The notes under the pieces were generated by a model, which worked only from the letters and a program-made list of their open reading frames with translations, was not told the DNA's origin and searched no databases. From JAJDXW01 sp965202895 (GTDB lineage Bacteria > Pseudomonadota > Gammaproteobacteria > HK1), in assembly GCA_965202895.1 (NCBI GenBank), contig OZ241901.1, forward strand, positions 1,054,001 through 1,118,000: 64,000 nt of DNA. Reading direction: 5' to 3'. Position 1 is the first letter of the stretch, and each line of letters starts with the position of its first letter. Shown here one piece after another: positions 52,646 to 60,236 of the stretch. Both the position numbers and the translations under genes were made by a program.

Positions 52646-53953
52646 ATGACCACGACGACCACCGACGACCCTGCCCCGAGGGCGAGCGAGGCGGGCGCCC
52701 GCGCCCAGGCGCTCGTGGACCCCGAGCGGGTGCTGGACCTCGAACGCGCCCTCATCCGCATCCCGAGCTCGTCGTTCGAGGAGCACGCGATCGCGGACTA
52801 CCTCGCCGAGTACATGGCCGGCATCGGCCTCGACGTCGAGATGATGGACGTCGCGAGCCCCCGCGACCCATCGGTCACCAGCCGGCAGCCCATCGGCCGG
52901 CGGCCCGGCGCGGGCGGCGGCCCGACCCTGATGCTGAACGGGCACATGGACCCCGGGGTCGAGATGAGCGGGTGGAGCGTCGACCCCTACGGCGCGAAGT
53001 TCGAGGACGGCTGGATCTGGGGGATGGGGGCGCACGACGACAAGGGCGGGATCGCGGCGATGGTGAGCGCGGTCGACGCGGTCGTCCGGTCGGGGGCGCG
53101 GCTCCGGGGAGACGTGCTCGTCTGCCCGGTGGTCGCCCACAAGTACGGGGGGGCAGGCACCCGGGCGCTCCTCGCCGGCGGGGTCACCGCGGACCTCTGC
53201 ATCAACCTCGAGCACTCGGCCAACACCATCGCGAACGTGTGCGTCGGCATCGTCATGGCGCGCGTGCGCACCACCTCGCCCGACCTCTTCTTCCGCTTCA
53301 GCCCCGAGGCCCGCGCCGCGTTCTGGAACCCGGTCGAGCAGCAGGCCGAGCTGCTTCGCCGCCTCGGCCCGAGCCTCACCCCGGCGGGCGGGGATTCGTG
53401 GATGACCTTCACCCCCCATCCGGACCTCCCCGGATTCCCGATGCACAACGTCGACGTCATCCACAAGGAGCACTACTACCAGCCGAACCACACGGGCCTC
53501 TCCACCCGCGACTGCGAGCTCGTGTTCCAGATCCGCACTGTGCCGGGACAGACGGTGGAGAGCGTCCGGGCCGACCTCGAGCGGCTTCTCCGCGGCATCG
53601 CGGGCGACTGCCCCGCCTTCCGGTACGACCTCGAGCTGCCGGCCCCCGGCACCGAATCGAGCTGGAGCCAGGACCCGATGGAGATCCCGAAGGACCATGC
53701 GATGGTGGTCCACCTCGCCGAGGGGCACGAGCGCGCCTGCGGCGAAGCCCCGCACGTCGGGGGCTACGGCCGCCTCGGCAACGTGGGCGACGGAAACATC
53801 CTCGCCGCGGCCGGGATCCCGAGCCTCCAGTACGGCCCGGGGGACATCCGCATCTACCGCGAGTGGCCGACCCCGGACGAGCGGGTCCGGCTCGACGACC
53901 TCGTGGTCGCCGCGCGCGCGATCGCCTGGGCGCTTCCCGCGGTCTGCGGCTGA
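52646..53953 (+). CDS. M20-family metallohydrolase (ArgE/DapE-like)
   Basis: A 435-residue zinc hydrolase starting at 52646, with AGGAGG 9 bp upstream. Metal ligands appear in order: LMLNGHMDPGVEM (H, with catalytic D), WGMGAHDDKGGIAAMV (bridging D), then a KYGGAGTRALL segment where the usual EE pair is not obvious, INLEHSAN, and a late GYGRLGNVGDGNIL region in place of the last histidine block. Departure at the EE position may signal an unusual subgroup. Family members cleave N-acyl amino acids or similar amides. It is co-directional with the racemase gene and converges on a TRAP transporter. Confidence 0.87.
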   Translation: MTTTTTDDPAPRASEAGARAQALVDPERVLDLERALIRIPSSSFEEHAIADYLAEYMAGIGLDVEMMDVASPRDPSVTSRQPIGRRPGAGGGPTLMLNGHMDPGVEMSGWSVDPYGAKFEDGWIWGMGAHDDKGGIAAMVSAVDAVVRSGARLRGDVLVCPVVAHKYGGAGTRALLAGGVTADLCINLEHSANTIANVCVGIVMARVRTTSPDLFFRFSPEARAAFWNPVEQQAELLRRLGPSLTPAGGDSWMTFTPHPDLPGFPMHNVDVIHKEHYYQPNHTGLSTRDCELVFQIRTVPGQTVESVRADLERLLRGIAGDCPAFRYDLELPAPGTESSWSQDPMEIPKDHAMVVHLAEGHERACGEAPHVGGYGRLGNVGDGNILAAAGIPSLQYGPGDIRIYREWPTPDERVRLDDLVVAARAIAWALPAVCG

Positions 53954-53990
53954 CCGCCGGTCAGCCCGGTCAACCCGGTCAAACCCGGTC
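53954..53990. repeat. ccggtca tandem repeat between convergent genes
   Basis: The 36 bp between the M20 and DctM stop codons contain four near-copies of ccggtca(a) in tandem. No stem-loop terminator is visible in the gap. Confidence 0.55.
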
Positions 53991-55269
53991 AGCGCATCAG
54001 CGCCTCGGGCACGAACAGGGCGATCTGCGGGAAGGCGATCAGCAGCCCGATCATCGCGAGCAGCGCGACGACGAAGGGCGCCGCCCCGATCATCACGTCG
54101 TGGAGCTGGCCGCGGCCCCGCACCCCGTGCACGACGTACAGGTTGACGCCGACCGGGGGGGTGATGAGGGCGGTCTCGACGAGGAGCATCACGAGGACCC
54201 CGAACCACACCGGGTCGAACCCGAGCCCGATGATGACCGGGGTGATGAGGGGCACCGTCGCGATCATCATGGACAGGGTCTCCATGAACATCCCGAGCAC
54301 GAGATAGAACAGCACCACCACCATCAGGGTGCCCATCGGGGTCAGCCCGATGTCGAGGACGAGCTCGTTCACCCGGCCGGCCAGCCCGATGGAGCTCAGC
54401 ACGAAGTTGAGGAAGTAGGCCCCGACCAGGATCGCCATGATCATGGCGGTGCTGCGCATGGTGCCCTCCGCCACCGCCCGCAGCATCGGCCACGAGAGCC
54501 GGCGGGCGGTGAGGATCACCGCGATGATGACGCCGAGCGCGGCGGATTCGGTGGGGGTCGCGAGCCCGCCGTAGATGGAGCCGATGACCACCACGAAGAT
54601 GATGAGGGGCGGGATGAGGTCGGGAAGGCTCCGCCAGCGCATCGGCCAGCTCGTTTCCGGCCGCCGCCCGCCCCAATGCGGCCGCGCCACGCAGCCGATG
54701 ACGACGGTGATCGCGAAGAGCGAGGCGAGCACGAGGCCCGGGACCATGCCGGCGAGGTAGAGCTGCGGGATCGAGGTCTCGGTGAGGACCCCGTAGACGA
54801 TCATGTTGATGGAGGGCGGGATCAGGATCCCGAGGGTTCCGCCCGCCGCCACCGTGCCGAGGAAGAAGCGCTCGTTGTAGCCGTAGCGCCGGATCTCCCC
54901 GACCGCGATCGTGCCGATGGTCGCCGCGGTCGCGACCGACGACCCGGACACCGCCGAGAACATCGTGCACGTGCCGACGTTCGAGTGCATCAGCCCGCCC
55001 GGGAGCCACGAGAGCCAGTGGGTCATGGCCCCGTACATCCGCTCCGCGATCCCGGAACGAAGGAGGAATTCGCCGAGCAGGATGTAGAGCGGCACCGCGA
55101 CCAGGATGACGTCGGTCGAGACCGCCCACGACAGCTCGCCGATCGCGAGGCGGAGGGGGAGGAACGAGAAGAGGTGGTCGAGGGAGAGCCCGACGACGCC
55201 GAGCACCGACGCCACCGGCACGCTGAGGGCGAGCAGCCCGAGGAGGATCACGACGGTCGTGCCGATCAT
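53989..55269 (-). CDS. dctM: TRAP transporter large permease (DctM)
   Basis: A 426-residue membrane protein of the DctM family with about 12 hydrophobic segments. It begins TTVVILLGLLALSVPVASVLGVVGLSLDHLF. The hallmark MFSAVSGSSVATAATIGTIAVGEI follows, then GGTLGILIPPSINMIVYGVLTETSIPQLYLAGMVPGL in parts, IYGGLATPTESAALGVI and a C-terminal LITPPVGVNLYVVHGV. TRAP systems import carboxylates or similar solutes using an ion gradient. The start overlaps the dctQ stop by ATGA. No DctP binding-protein gene occurs nearby, so it must be elsewhere. Confidence 0.93.
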   Translation of the reverse strand: MIGTTVVILLGLLALSVPVASVLGVVGLSLDHLFSFLPLRLAIGELSWAVSTDVILVAVPLYILLGEFLLRSGIAERMYGAMTHWLSWLPGGLMHSNVGTCTMFSAVSGSSVATAATIGTIAVGEIRRYGYNERFFLGTVAAGGTLGILIPPSINMIVYGVLTETSIPQLYLAGMVPGLVLASLFAITVVIGCVARPHWGGRRPETSWPMRWRSLPDLIPPLIIFVVVIGSIYGGLATPTESAALGVIIAVILTARRLSWPMLRAVAEGTMRSTAMIMAILVGAYFLNFVLSSIGLAGRVNELVLDIGLTPMGTLMVVVLFYLVLGMFMETLSMMIATVPLITPVIIGLGFDPVWFGVLVMLLVETALITPPVGVNLYVVHGVRGRGQLHDVMIGAAPFVVALLAMIGLLIAFPQIALFVPEALMR

Positions 55270-55892
55270 TCGCCGCGCTCCGGTTCGCGACCCGCCGGTT
55301 CACCGGGTTCCGGCTCGCGGCGCCGCCCGAGATGCCGCGTCTCCTGCCCGATCTCCTCGGTCACGGAGCGCGAGCCGGCGAGACGGTGCACCGTGGCCGC
55401 GTCGCCGGTGACGAAGGCGACGAGGACGCGCGCGAGAAGCAGGCTCCCGATGAGGACGAAGAGGATGAGCCCGGCCACCCAGAGCGCCTGCGGATAGACG
55501 AGGGGGGTCGCGATGGGCGACATGGAGTGCGCATCGAGCTTGACCGATTCGCTGAACACCCCGAACCCGCGCCAGGCGACGAGGGCCATGAACGCCACGA
55601 ACACGGCGAGTCCGAACACGTCGAGGACCGTCCGCACCCGGCGCGGCAGGGCCACGTAGAGCGAGTCGATGCGCACGTGGGCCCGCTCGAGGAGCGCGTA
55701 GGCGAAGGCCCACGCGCTGCCGATCGCGAGCGCGTACCCGGAGAGCTCGTCCGCCCCGCCGATGGAGAGGTTGAAGAGCTTCCGGATGACGACGTCGATC
55801 CCGATGAGGAACGAGGCCGCGATCAGCAGGCCGCAGCCGAACCAGGTTCCGGCCCGGGCGACGCGGTGCGAGAGCGCGAGCAGGCGGTCCAT
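55266..55892 (-). CDS. dctQ: TRAP transporter small permease (DctQ)
   Basis: A 208-residue protein with the four membrane segments of DctQ: GTWFGCGLLIAASFLIGIDVVIRKLFN, ELSGYALAIGSAWAFAYALLERAHVRID with the conserved RAHVRID, AVFVAFMALVAWRGF and PQALWVAGLILFVLIGSLLLARVL. The C-terminal 45 residues are a polar tail (EPGEPAGREPERGE). It forms the small subunit of the TRAP permease with DctM. The region upstream of its ATG (55892) contains no binding-protein gene and leads instead to hsp20 on the opposite strand. Confidence 0.92.
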   Translation of the reverse strand: MDRLLALSHRVARAGTWFGCGLLIAASFLIGIDVVIRKLFNLSIGGADELSGYALAIGSAWAFAYALLERAHVRIDSLYVALPRRVRTVLDVFGLAVFVAFMALVAWRGFGVFSESVKLDAHSMSPIATPLVYPQALWVAGLILFVLIGSLLLARVLVAFVTGDAATVHRLAGSRSVTEEIGQETRHLGRRREPEPGEPAGREPERGE

Positions 55893-56308
55893 TTCAGCCC
55901 GTCGCCGTCCCGCGGAATCGACTGGCCCTCATATCCCACCGGCCTTCGTCGCATGGGCGTTGGAAGGGGATGCCCCGTCCGCGGCTGAAATTGGAGGGGG
56001 CGAGCCCCTGATGGTCGGATTCTAAGCGGCTTCGCGGGGCGGGTGGAAGCTCCCGGATGGCCGGTCCGGGGCGCGCGTGGGCACGGCGCCGGTTCATACG
56101 CCTGTAAGCCCCGTCGAGATGCTCCGGGCGGCGGTGAGGTACGGCAAGACGGGCGACAAGAAGCATCTGCTCCGCCTGCCGCTCGAACAGCGGCAACTGC
56201 TGGAGGACGTTCTGCCGGCGGCGGGCGGGCGCGCCGCGCGGCAGGGAAGTCGACCCGCGCGGGCGGTTCGGCGTCGGTCGCGGGGGAGCCGGCCGAATGA
56301 GCCCACTC
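55893..56308. other. Intergenic region between dctQ and the hsp20 promoter
   Basis: About 415 bp precede the heat-shock promoter. A weak frame at 56077-56313 is listed separately; otherwise no gene or recognised site was found. The dctQ promoter should be in the first 100 bp. Confidence 0.5.
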
Positions 56309-56313
56309 CTTGA
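56077..56313 (+). CDS. Doubtful small protein or remnant
   Basis: A 78-codon frame from a GTG, containing a plausible helical segment (PVEMLRAAVRYGKTGDKKHLL, continuing RLPLEQRQLLEDVLPAA) and then a basic low-complexity tail. The helical part looks more protein-like than random GC-rich frames, but no family is recognised and no ribosome site precedes it. It may be a fragment of a larger gene. Confidence 0.25.
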   Translation: MGTAPVHTPVSPVEMLRAAVRYGKTGDKKHLLRLPLEQRQLLEDVLPAAGGRAARQGSRPARAVRRRSRGSRPNEPTP

Positions 56314-56334
56314 ATCCCGGAGAGGGGACCCCAT
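56309..56334 (+). promoter_or_regulatory. Sigma-32 (heat-shock) promoter of hsp20
   Basis: CTTGAA at 56309-56314 and CCCCAT at 56329-56334, separated by 14 bp and followed by CT, match the sigma-32 consensus (CTTGAAA, N11-16, CCCCATNT) almost exactly. A start of transcription near 56341 would give a leader of about 100 nt before the hsp20 ATG. Confidence 0.8.
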
Positions 56335-56411
56335 CTGGAGGACTGTCCGGGCGCTTGCCGAGAGGGAGCACCCGGCTGGAAACGGGATCGCGTGAACCGG
56401 ATCCCACACGT

Positions 56412-56435
56412 CACGTTGCTCGGTCGGAGGATGTG
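56412..56435 (+). promoter_or_regulatory. ROSE-like RNA thermometer hairpin
   Basis: In the hsp20 leader, CACGTTGCTC (56412-56421) can pair with GAGGATGTG (56427-56435) across a five-base loop, leaving only G56418 unpaired. The pairing masks the ribosome-binding sequence GGAGGA (56426-56431). The TTGCT motif with an unpaired G opposite the Shine-Dalgarno is the signature of ROSE thermometers, which melt at heat-shock temperature. The ATG is five bases downstream. Confidence 0.75.
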
Positions 56436-56439
56436 AGCC

Positions 56440-56901
56440 ATGAAAACGTTCGATGCAACCCCCCTCTTCCGCAGCTCGGTCGGTTTCGACCGGATGATGG
56501 ACCTCTTCGACTCGGTGAGCCGCCTGGACCAGGCGGCGCCCACCTACCCGCCCTGCAACATCGAGAAGACCGGTGAGTACGAGTACCGGATCTCGCTCGC
56601 GGTGGCGGGGTTCTCCGAGTCCGACCTCGAGATCGAGGCGCGCGAGAACACCCTCCTCGTGGCGGGGCGCCAGGGCAAGGAGGACGACAAGCAGCGGCAC
56701 TTCCTGCACCGCGGCATCGCCGCGCGGGCGTTCGAGCGGTCCTTCCGCCTCGCCGACCACGTCCGGGCGGTTGGAGCGAGCCTGGAGAACGGCCTGCTCC
56801 ACGTCGACCTGGTGCGCGACGTCCCGGAGGCGATGAAGCCCCGGCGCATCCCGATCGGCGCAGGCGCCGGGCCGAAGGTCATCGACGCCGACGCCGCGTA
56901 G
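56440..56901 (+). CDS. Small heat-shock protein Hsp20 (IbpA-like)
   Basis: A 153-residue ATP-independent chaperone that holds unfolding proteins. The N-terminus MKTFDATPLFRSSVGFDRMMDL is IbpA-like. The alpha-crystallin domain covers about residues 35-130: YPPCNIEKTGEYEYRISLAVAGFSESDLEI, VAGRQGKEDDKQRHFLHRGIAARAFERSFRLADHV in parts, and the conserved LENGLLHVDLVRDVPE near its end. A C-terminal IxI-like motif (RRIPIG) is present, needed for oligomer assembly. Expression should be doubly heat-controlled, through the sigma-32 promoter and the ROSE-like leader. Confidence 0.94.
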   Translation: MKTFDATPLFRSSVGFDRMMDLFDSVSRLDQAAPTYPPCNIEKTGEYEYRISLAVAGFSESDLEIEARENTLLVAGRQGKEDDKQRHFLHRGIAARAFERSFRLADHVRAVGASLENGLLHVDLVRDVPEAMKPRRIPIGAGAGPKVIDADAA

Positions 56902-56947
56902 GGCGGGCTGCCCACCCCCGGGGCGCGCGCACCGCGCGCCCCCCAAC

Positions 56948-56973
56948 GGACAGGCGCCTTAGGGCGCCTGTCC
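56948..56973. terminator. Perfect stem-loop after hsp20
   Basis: GGACAGGCGCC-TTAG-GGCGCCTGTCC is an 11-bp perfect stem with a four-base loop, 46 bp past the hsp20 stop. It is not followed by a T-run, so it is either a terminator of the U-less kind, common in GC-rich genomes, or a hairpin protecting the transcript end. The convergent dtd gene ends 120 bp further on. Confidence 0.55.
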
Positions 56974-57094
56974 TGCGTTCGGGCCCGTTTTCCGCGCCAT
57001 GAGCGCCGGGTCCCGGCCCATCGCCAGGCCCCCGAACGGCCGCCCGCCTCGGCCATACTCCCCGGCGCCCGGCCGCCCGGCCGCCCGGGGCGGT

Positions 57095-57559
57095 TCAATC
57101 CGCAGGGCCGCTCCCCGGCCCCCGCGTCTCCAGCCAGAACGTGACCGGCCCCTCGTTGCAGAGGCGCACCTGCATCCGTTCACCGAACCGGCCGGTCTCG
57201 ACCACCGGATGGCGGGCCGCCGCGCACGAGACGAAGTGCTCGAAGAGCTTGCGCGCGGCGTCGGGAGGGGCGCCGGTGCTGAAGCCGGCCCGCGTCCCCT
57301 TGCGGGTGTCCGCGGAGAGGGTGAACTGGGGCACCGCGAGCAGCCCTCCGCCGGTATCGGCGAGGCCGAGGTTCATGCGTCCGTGGCCGTCCGGGAACAT
57401 CCGGTAGCCGAGCACGCGCTCGACGAGACGCTCGGCATCGCGTTCGCCGTCGTCCTTCCGGACCCCGACGAAGGCGAGAAGCCCCCCACCGATCCCGCCG
57501 ACCCGCCTGCCCTCCACCAGCACCTCGGCGGTGGACACCCGTTGCAGCAACGCAATCAT
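57095..57559 (-). CDS. dtd: D-aminoacyl-tRNA deacylase
   Basis: A 154-residue cytoplasmic proofreading enzyme that removes D-amino acids and glycine from mischarged tRNAs. The N-terminus MIALLQRVSTAEVLVEGRRVGGIGGGLLAF is typical. The active-site signatures are AVPQFTLSADT (standing for SQxQFTL) and NEGPVTFWLE (for the cis-GP motif NxGPVT), both intact. The length is standard. The ATG at 57559 starts directly at the family N-terminus. It converges on hsp20. Upstream lies a gene-free region of about 600 bp. Confidence 0.94.
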   Translation of the reverse strand: MIALLQRVSTAEVLVEGRRVGGIGGGLLAFVGVRKDDGERDAERLVERVLGYRMFPDGHGRMNLGLADTGGGLLAVPQFTLSADTRKGTRAGFSTGAPPDAARKLFEHFVSCAAARHPVVETGRFGERMQVRLCNEGPVTFWLETRGPGSGPAD

Positions 57560-58181
57560 TCCCGTCCTCCCGCTCCCGCCCTCGATCCCGCATCCACTCC
57601 CGCACCGGCTTCCGCTGCGCTCGACCCCATGCTCACGTTCCCGCTCCCACGCCTTCCCCCGAGCCCACGTCCACGCCCGCGCACTTCGGCTCCCGCCCCT
57701 TCTTCCCGTCCCGTTCCCGGGGCGGCTTCATTCTGCATCGGGGTCGCACGCCCGATGCACACTGAAGACGATTTCGAGCGAAGCAGGGTCGAGAACAGGG
57801 GTTCTACGACCCATGCGGGGCGGCTCGGGACGTGGCCGCGGCGCCTGGAGCCGGAGGTCGGCAGAATGAGATCGTCCCGCCCCCGCTCCTGTCCCCGCTC
57901 CGAGCCCCGGGCGCTGTTCGTAACACATCGATATAGGGAGAAGAGAGCGGAGGTCGAGACGTTTCCTACCCCACGGGGACGGGCTGACTCCACGGTTTCG
58001 GGGCAATTCACGGGTCTGGTTGGCGGATTTCACCCCACCGCGGTGGAACCGCCTGCCGCAGCAACGAAAGATTTTGTAAATCAAATGGATAAGACGGTCA
58101 CGAGCGTGTCGCGGCTGGACGTGCACAGGGTCCGACGGATCCATCCTGCTCATATGTTTCAAATACTTACGAACAGCGCAC
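57560..58181. other. Gene-free interval with dispersed repeat copy 2
   Basis: 622 bp without a gene. The left third is a C/T-rich run on the plus strand (ccgctcccgccctcgatccc and similar), as also seen next to repeat copy 1. The repeat copy follows at 57900-58040. The last 130 bp are AT-richer (aaagattttgtaaatcaaat) and may contain the promoter for the next gene. Confidence 0.6.
57900..58040. repeat. Dispersed intergenic repeat, copy 2
   Basis: It begins ccgagccccgggcgctgttc, contains cgatatag and ggtcgaga, and ends ggcggatttcaccccacc, in register with 6886-7026. Both copies are preceded by pyrimidine-rich DNA. The shared features over about 140 bp in two gene-free regions 51 kb apart suggest a repeat family. 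Confidence 0.65.
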
Positions 58182-58886
58182 ATGCCTCCCTCCGGATTCC
58201 GCTTGCGGCCCGCCTGCCGTCCGGCCGACAATCCCGGCCGTCAGGTCGGTCGAGGCGGCCGGAGGCGCACCGCCATTTTCGACGATGCCGTCCTGCGGGC
58301 AATGGCGAGGTGGCCCGACGTGCCGGCCGTATTCGGCTGGCTCGGCCTCGACCGCCGGGGCCGGTGGCGCCTCAAGGGGGAGCTCATCACGAATGACGCG
58401 GCCAACCGGTTCATCGGCCGCAACTACGCCCGCGACGAGGCCGGCCGCTGGTTCTTCCAGAACGGCCCGCAGCGGGTCTTCGTCACGCTCGAGTACGCGC
58501 CGTTCGTGTATCGGCTCGACGATGCGGGTACCCTCACCGCCCACACGGGCCGGACCGCGCGCGCGGCGACGGGGGCGTCCCTGGACGAGGAGCAGAACCT
58601 CACGGTGGTGACCGACCTCGGGCCGGGGCTCGTAGACGACCGGGACCTCGAAGCCCTCACCGGGCGCCTCGGGTTCCCGGACGGCGAGCCGATGGACGAC
58701 GACACGCTGGAGGCGAAGCTCGCCGCGGCGGCGGCGAACCGCCGCCCGCCGGACGTCGGCCTCGCCTGGGAGGGAGGCAGGGTGACGCCGATCGGTTTCA
58801 TCTCCGCGGCCGAGCTTCCCGCCCGCCTCGGCTTCGTCCGCGAGCCGGACGCGGCGGAGCCCCCTACCGCGGCGCCCGGCCCCTGA
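58182..58886 (+). CDS. Conserved hypothetical protein
   Basis: A 234-residue frame. From about residue 30 it reads TAIFDDAVLRAMARWPDVPAVFGWLGLDRRGRWRLKGE, then FIGRNYARDEAGRWFFQNGPQRVFVTLEYAPFVYRL. I know this pattern from a conserved proteobacterial family of unknown function with a 'MARWPNVPxVxGWLxLDRRG' start. The C-terminal half (NLTVVTDLGPGLVDDRDLEALTGRLGF, then ISAAELPARLGFVREP) completes it, and the length is as expected. The start is uncertain: the ATG at 58182 adds a basic 28-residue leader absent from relatives, but no nearer start codon is obvious. No catalytic motif is seen. Glyoxalase II follows 60 bp later. Confidence 0.75.
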   Translation: MPPSGFRLRPACRPADNPGRQVGRGGRRRTAIFDDAVLRAMARWPDVPAVFGWLGLDRRGRWRLKGELITNDAANRFIGRNYARDEAGRWFFQNGPQRVFVTLEYAPFVYRLDDAGTLTAHTGRTARAATGASLDEEQNLTVVTDLGPGLVDDRDLEALTGRLGFPDGEPMDDDTLEAKLAAAAANRRPPDVGLAWEGGRVTPIGFISAAELPARLGFVREPDAAEPPTAAPGP

Positions 58887-58946
58887 TCCGGCCGCGGCGC
58901 CCGAAGAGCCCCGACCAACCGTCATCCTGCAATCGAGGGAGAAGGA

Positions 58947-59732
58947 ATGATCGTCGAACAGATCTGGACCGGCAACGCCTACCGCAACTTCAACTATCTC
59001 ATCGCGTGCCCGGAAACCGGCGAGGCGCTCGCGGTCGACCCCCTCGATCACGAGAAGTGCCTTGCCAAGGCGAAGGAGCGGGGGTTCGAGGTGACCCAAG
59101 TCCTCAACACCCATGAGCACCACGACCATATCGGCGGCAACGACGCGGTGGTGGCCGCGACGGGTGCGAAGATCCTCGCCCACGCCAAGGCGGCGGTCTC
59201 CGGCATCGATCGAGGGCTCGGCGCGGGGGACGTCATCCGGGTCGGGCGCACCGTGGAGCTCGAGTCCCTGGACACCCCCGGACACACGATGAGCCACGTG
59301 TGCCTCCTCTCGCGCACCGACACCCCCTCGCTCTTCTGCGGCGACACCCTGTTCAACGCGGGGGCGGGCAACTGCCACCACGGAGGGCATCCGGAAGAGC
59401 TCTACGCGACCTTCGCGGAGCAGCTCTCGCAGCTCCCCGACCATACCCACGTCTACCCCGGCCACGACTACATCGAGAACAACCTCGGCTTCACCCTCGA
59501 CCGCGAGCCCGACAACGCCGAGGCGATGCGGCTGCGCGACGACGTCCGGGACCAGGACCCGAGCGAGGCGATGGTGACCACCCTCGAGATCGAGAGGCGG
59601 GTGAACACGTTCTTCCGCCTGACGAGCCCTTCGGTGATCGCGGCGCTGCGCGAAGCCTTCCCGGACCTTCCCGACCGGCCGGACCGGAAGACGGTGTTTC
59701 TCCGGCTCCGTGAACTCCGCAACCGTTGGTGA
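58947..59732 (+). CDS. gloB: Hydroxyacylglutathione hydrolase (glyoxalase II)
   Basis: A 261-residue metallo-beta-lactamase-fold enzyme that hydrolyses S-lactoylglutathione in methylglyoxal detoxification. The dinuclear metal motif THEHHDHIGG gives H56, H58, D60 and H61. Further ligands lie in DTPGHTMSHV, LFCGDTLFNAGAGNC (bridging D) and YPGHDYIENNL. The C-terminal helical HAGH domain (glutathione-binding) is present, with RKTVFLRLRELRNRW at the end. The start at 58947 follows GAGGGAGAAGGA. The next gene encodes a VOC-fold protein, the fold of glyoxalase I. Confidence 0.92.
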   Translation: MIVEQIWTGNAYRNFNYLIACPETGEALAVDPLDHEKCLAKAKERGFEVTQVLNTHEHHDHIGGNDAVVAATGAKILAHAKAAVSGIDRGLGAGDVIRVGRTVELESLDTPGHTMSHVCLLSRTDTPSLFCGDTLFNAGAGNCHHGGHPEELYATFAEQLSQLPDHTHVYPGHDYIENNLGFTLDREPDNAEAMRLRDDVRDQDPSEAMVTTLEIERRVNTFFRLTSPSVIAALREAFPDLPDRPDRKTVFLRLRELRNRW

Positions 59733-59737
59733 GCGCC

Positions 59738-60226
59738 ATGATCCCCATCGTCCGTCTCGACCACGTCGTGCTCCGGGTCCGCGATCCGGAGGCGATGCTC
59801 GACTTCTACCGCGACACCCTGGGATGCCCGGTCGAGCGCGAGCTCGACCTCGGGCTGGTACAGCTTCGCGCCGGCTCGTCGCTCATCGACCTCGTCCCCG
59901 TCGACAGTGAGCTCGGCCGCAGGGGCGGCGGGCCGCCGGACGGCCCCCGCAACATGGACCACTTCTGCCTCCAGGTGGAGCCGTTCGACGAGGAAGCCAT
60001 CCGCAGGACGCTCGCGAGCCGCGGCTACCGGGCCGGCCCGGCCGAAACGCGTTACGGGGCGCAGGGCGACGGTCCGTCCATCTACGTCGAGGACCCCGAG
60101 GGCAATACGGTGGAGCTCAAGGGTCCGCCGGTCGCGGCCGGGGAGGCCGGCCACCCCATCCAGCGGATGCCCGGGTCCTCCCATCCGTCTTCCGGAGGCC
60201 CGGGCGCGGGCCAGCAGCAGCAATGA
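59738..60226 (+). CDS. VOC-family (glyoxalase I/bleomycin-resistance fold) protein
   Basis: A 162-residue protein with two beta-alpha-beta-beta-beta units. It starts MIPIVRLDHVVLRVRDPEAMLDFYRDTLGCPVERE, with the metal histidine in LDHVVLRV. RNMDHFCLQVEPFD begins the second half, and IYVEDPEGNTVELKGP holds the terminal glutamate. The start is taken as the ATG at 59738, six bases after the gloB stop; a TTG at 59726 would overlap gloB. The neighbourhood suggests methylglyoxal or another electrophile as substrate, but VOC proteins are functionally diverse. The tail ends in polyglutamine. Confidence 0.87.
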   Translation: MIPIVRLDHVVLRVRDPEAMLDFYRDTLGCPVERELDLGLVQLRAGSSLIDLVPVDSELGRRGGGPPDGPRNMDHFCLQVEPFDEEAIRRTLASRGYRAGPAETRYGAQGDGPSIYVEDPEGNTVELKGPPVAAGEAGHPIQRMPGSSHPSSGGPGAGQQQQ

Positions 60227-60236
60227 CGGAGCGGCG

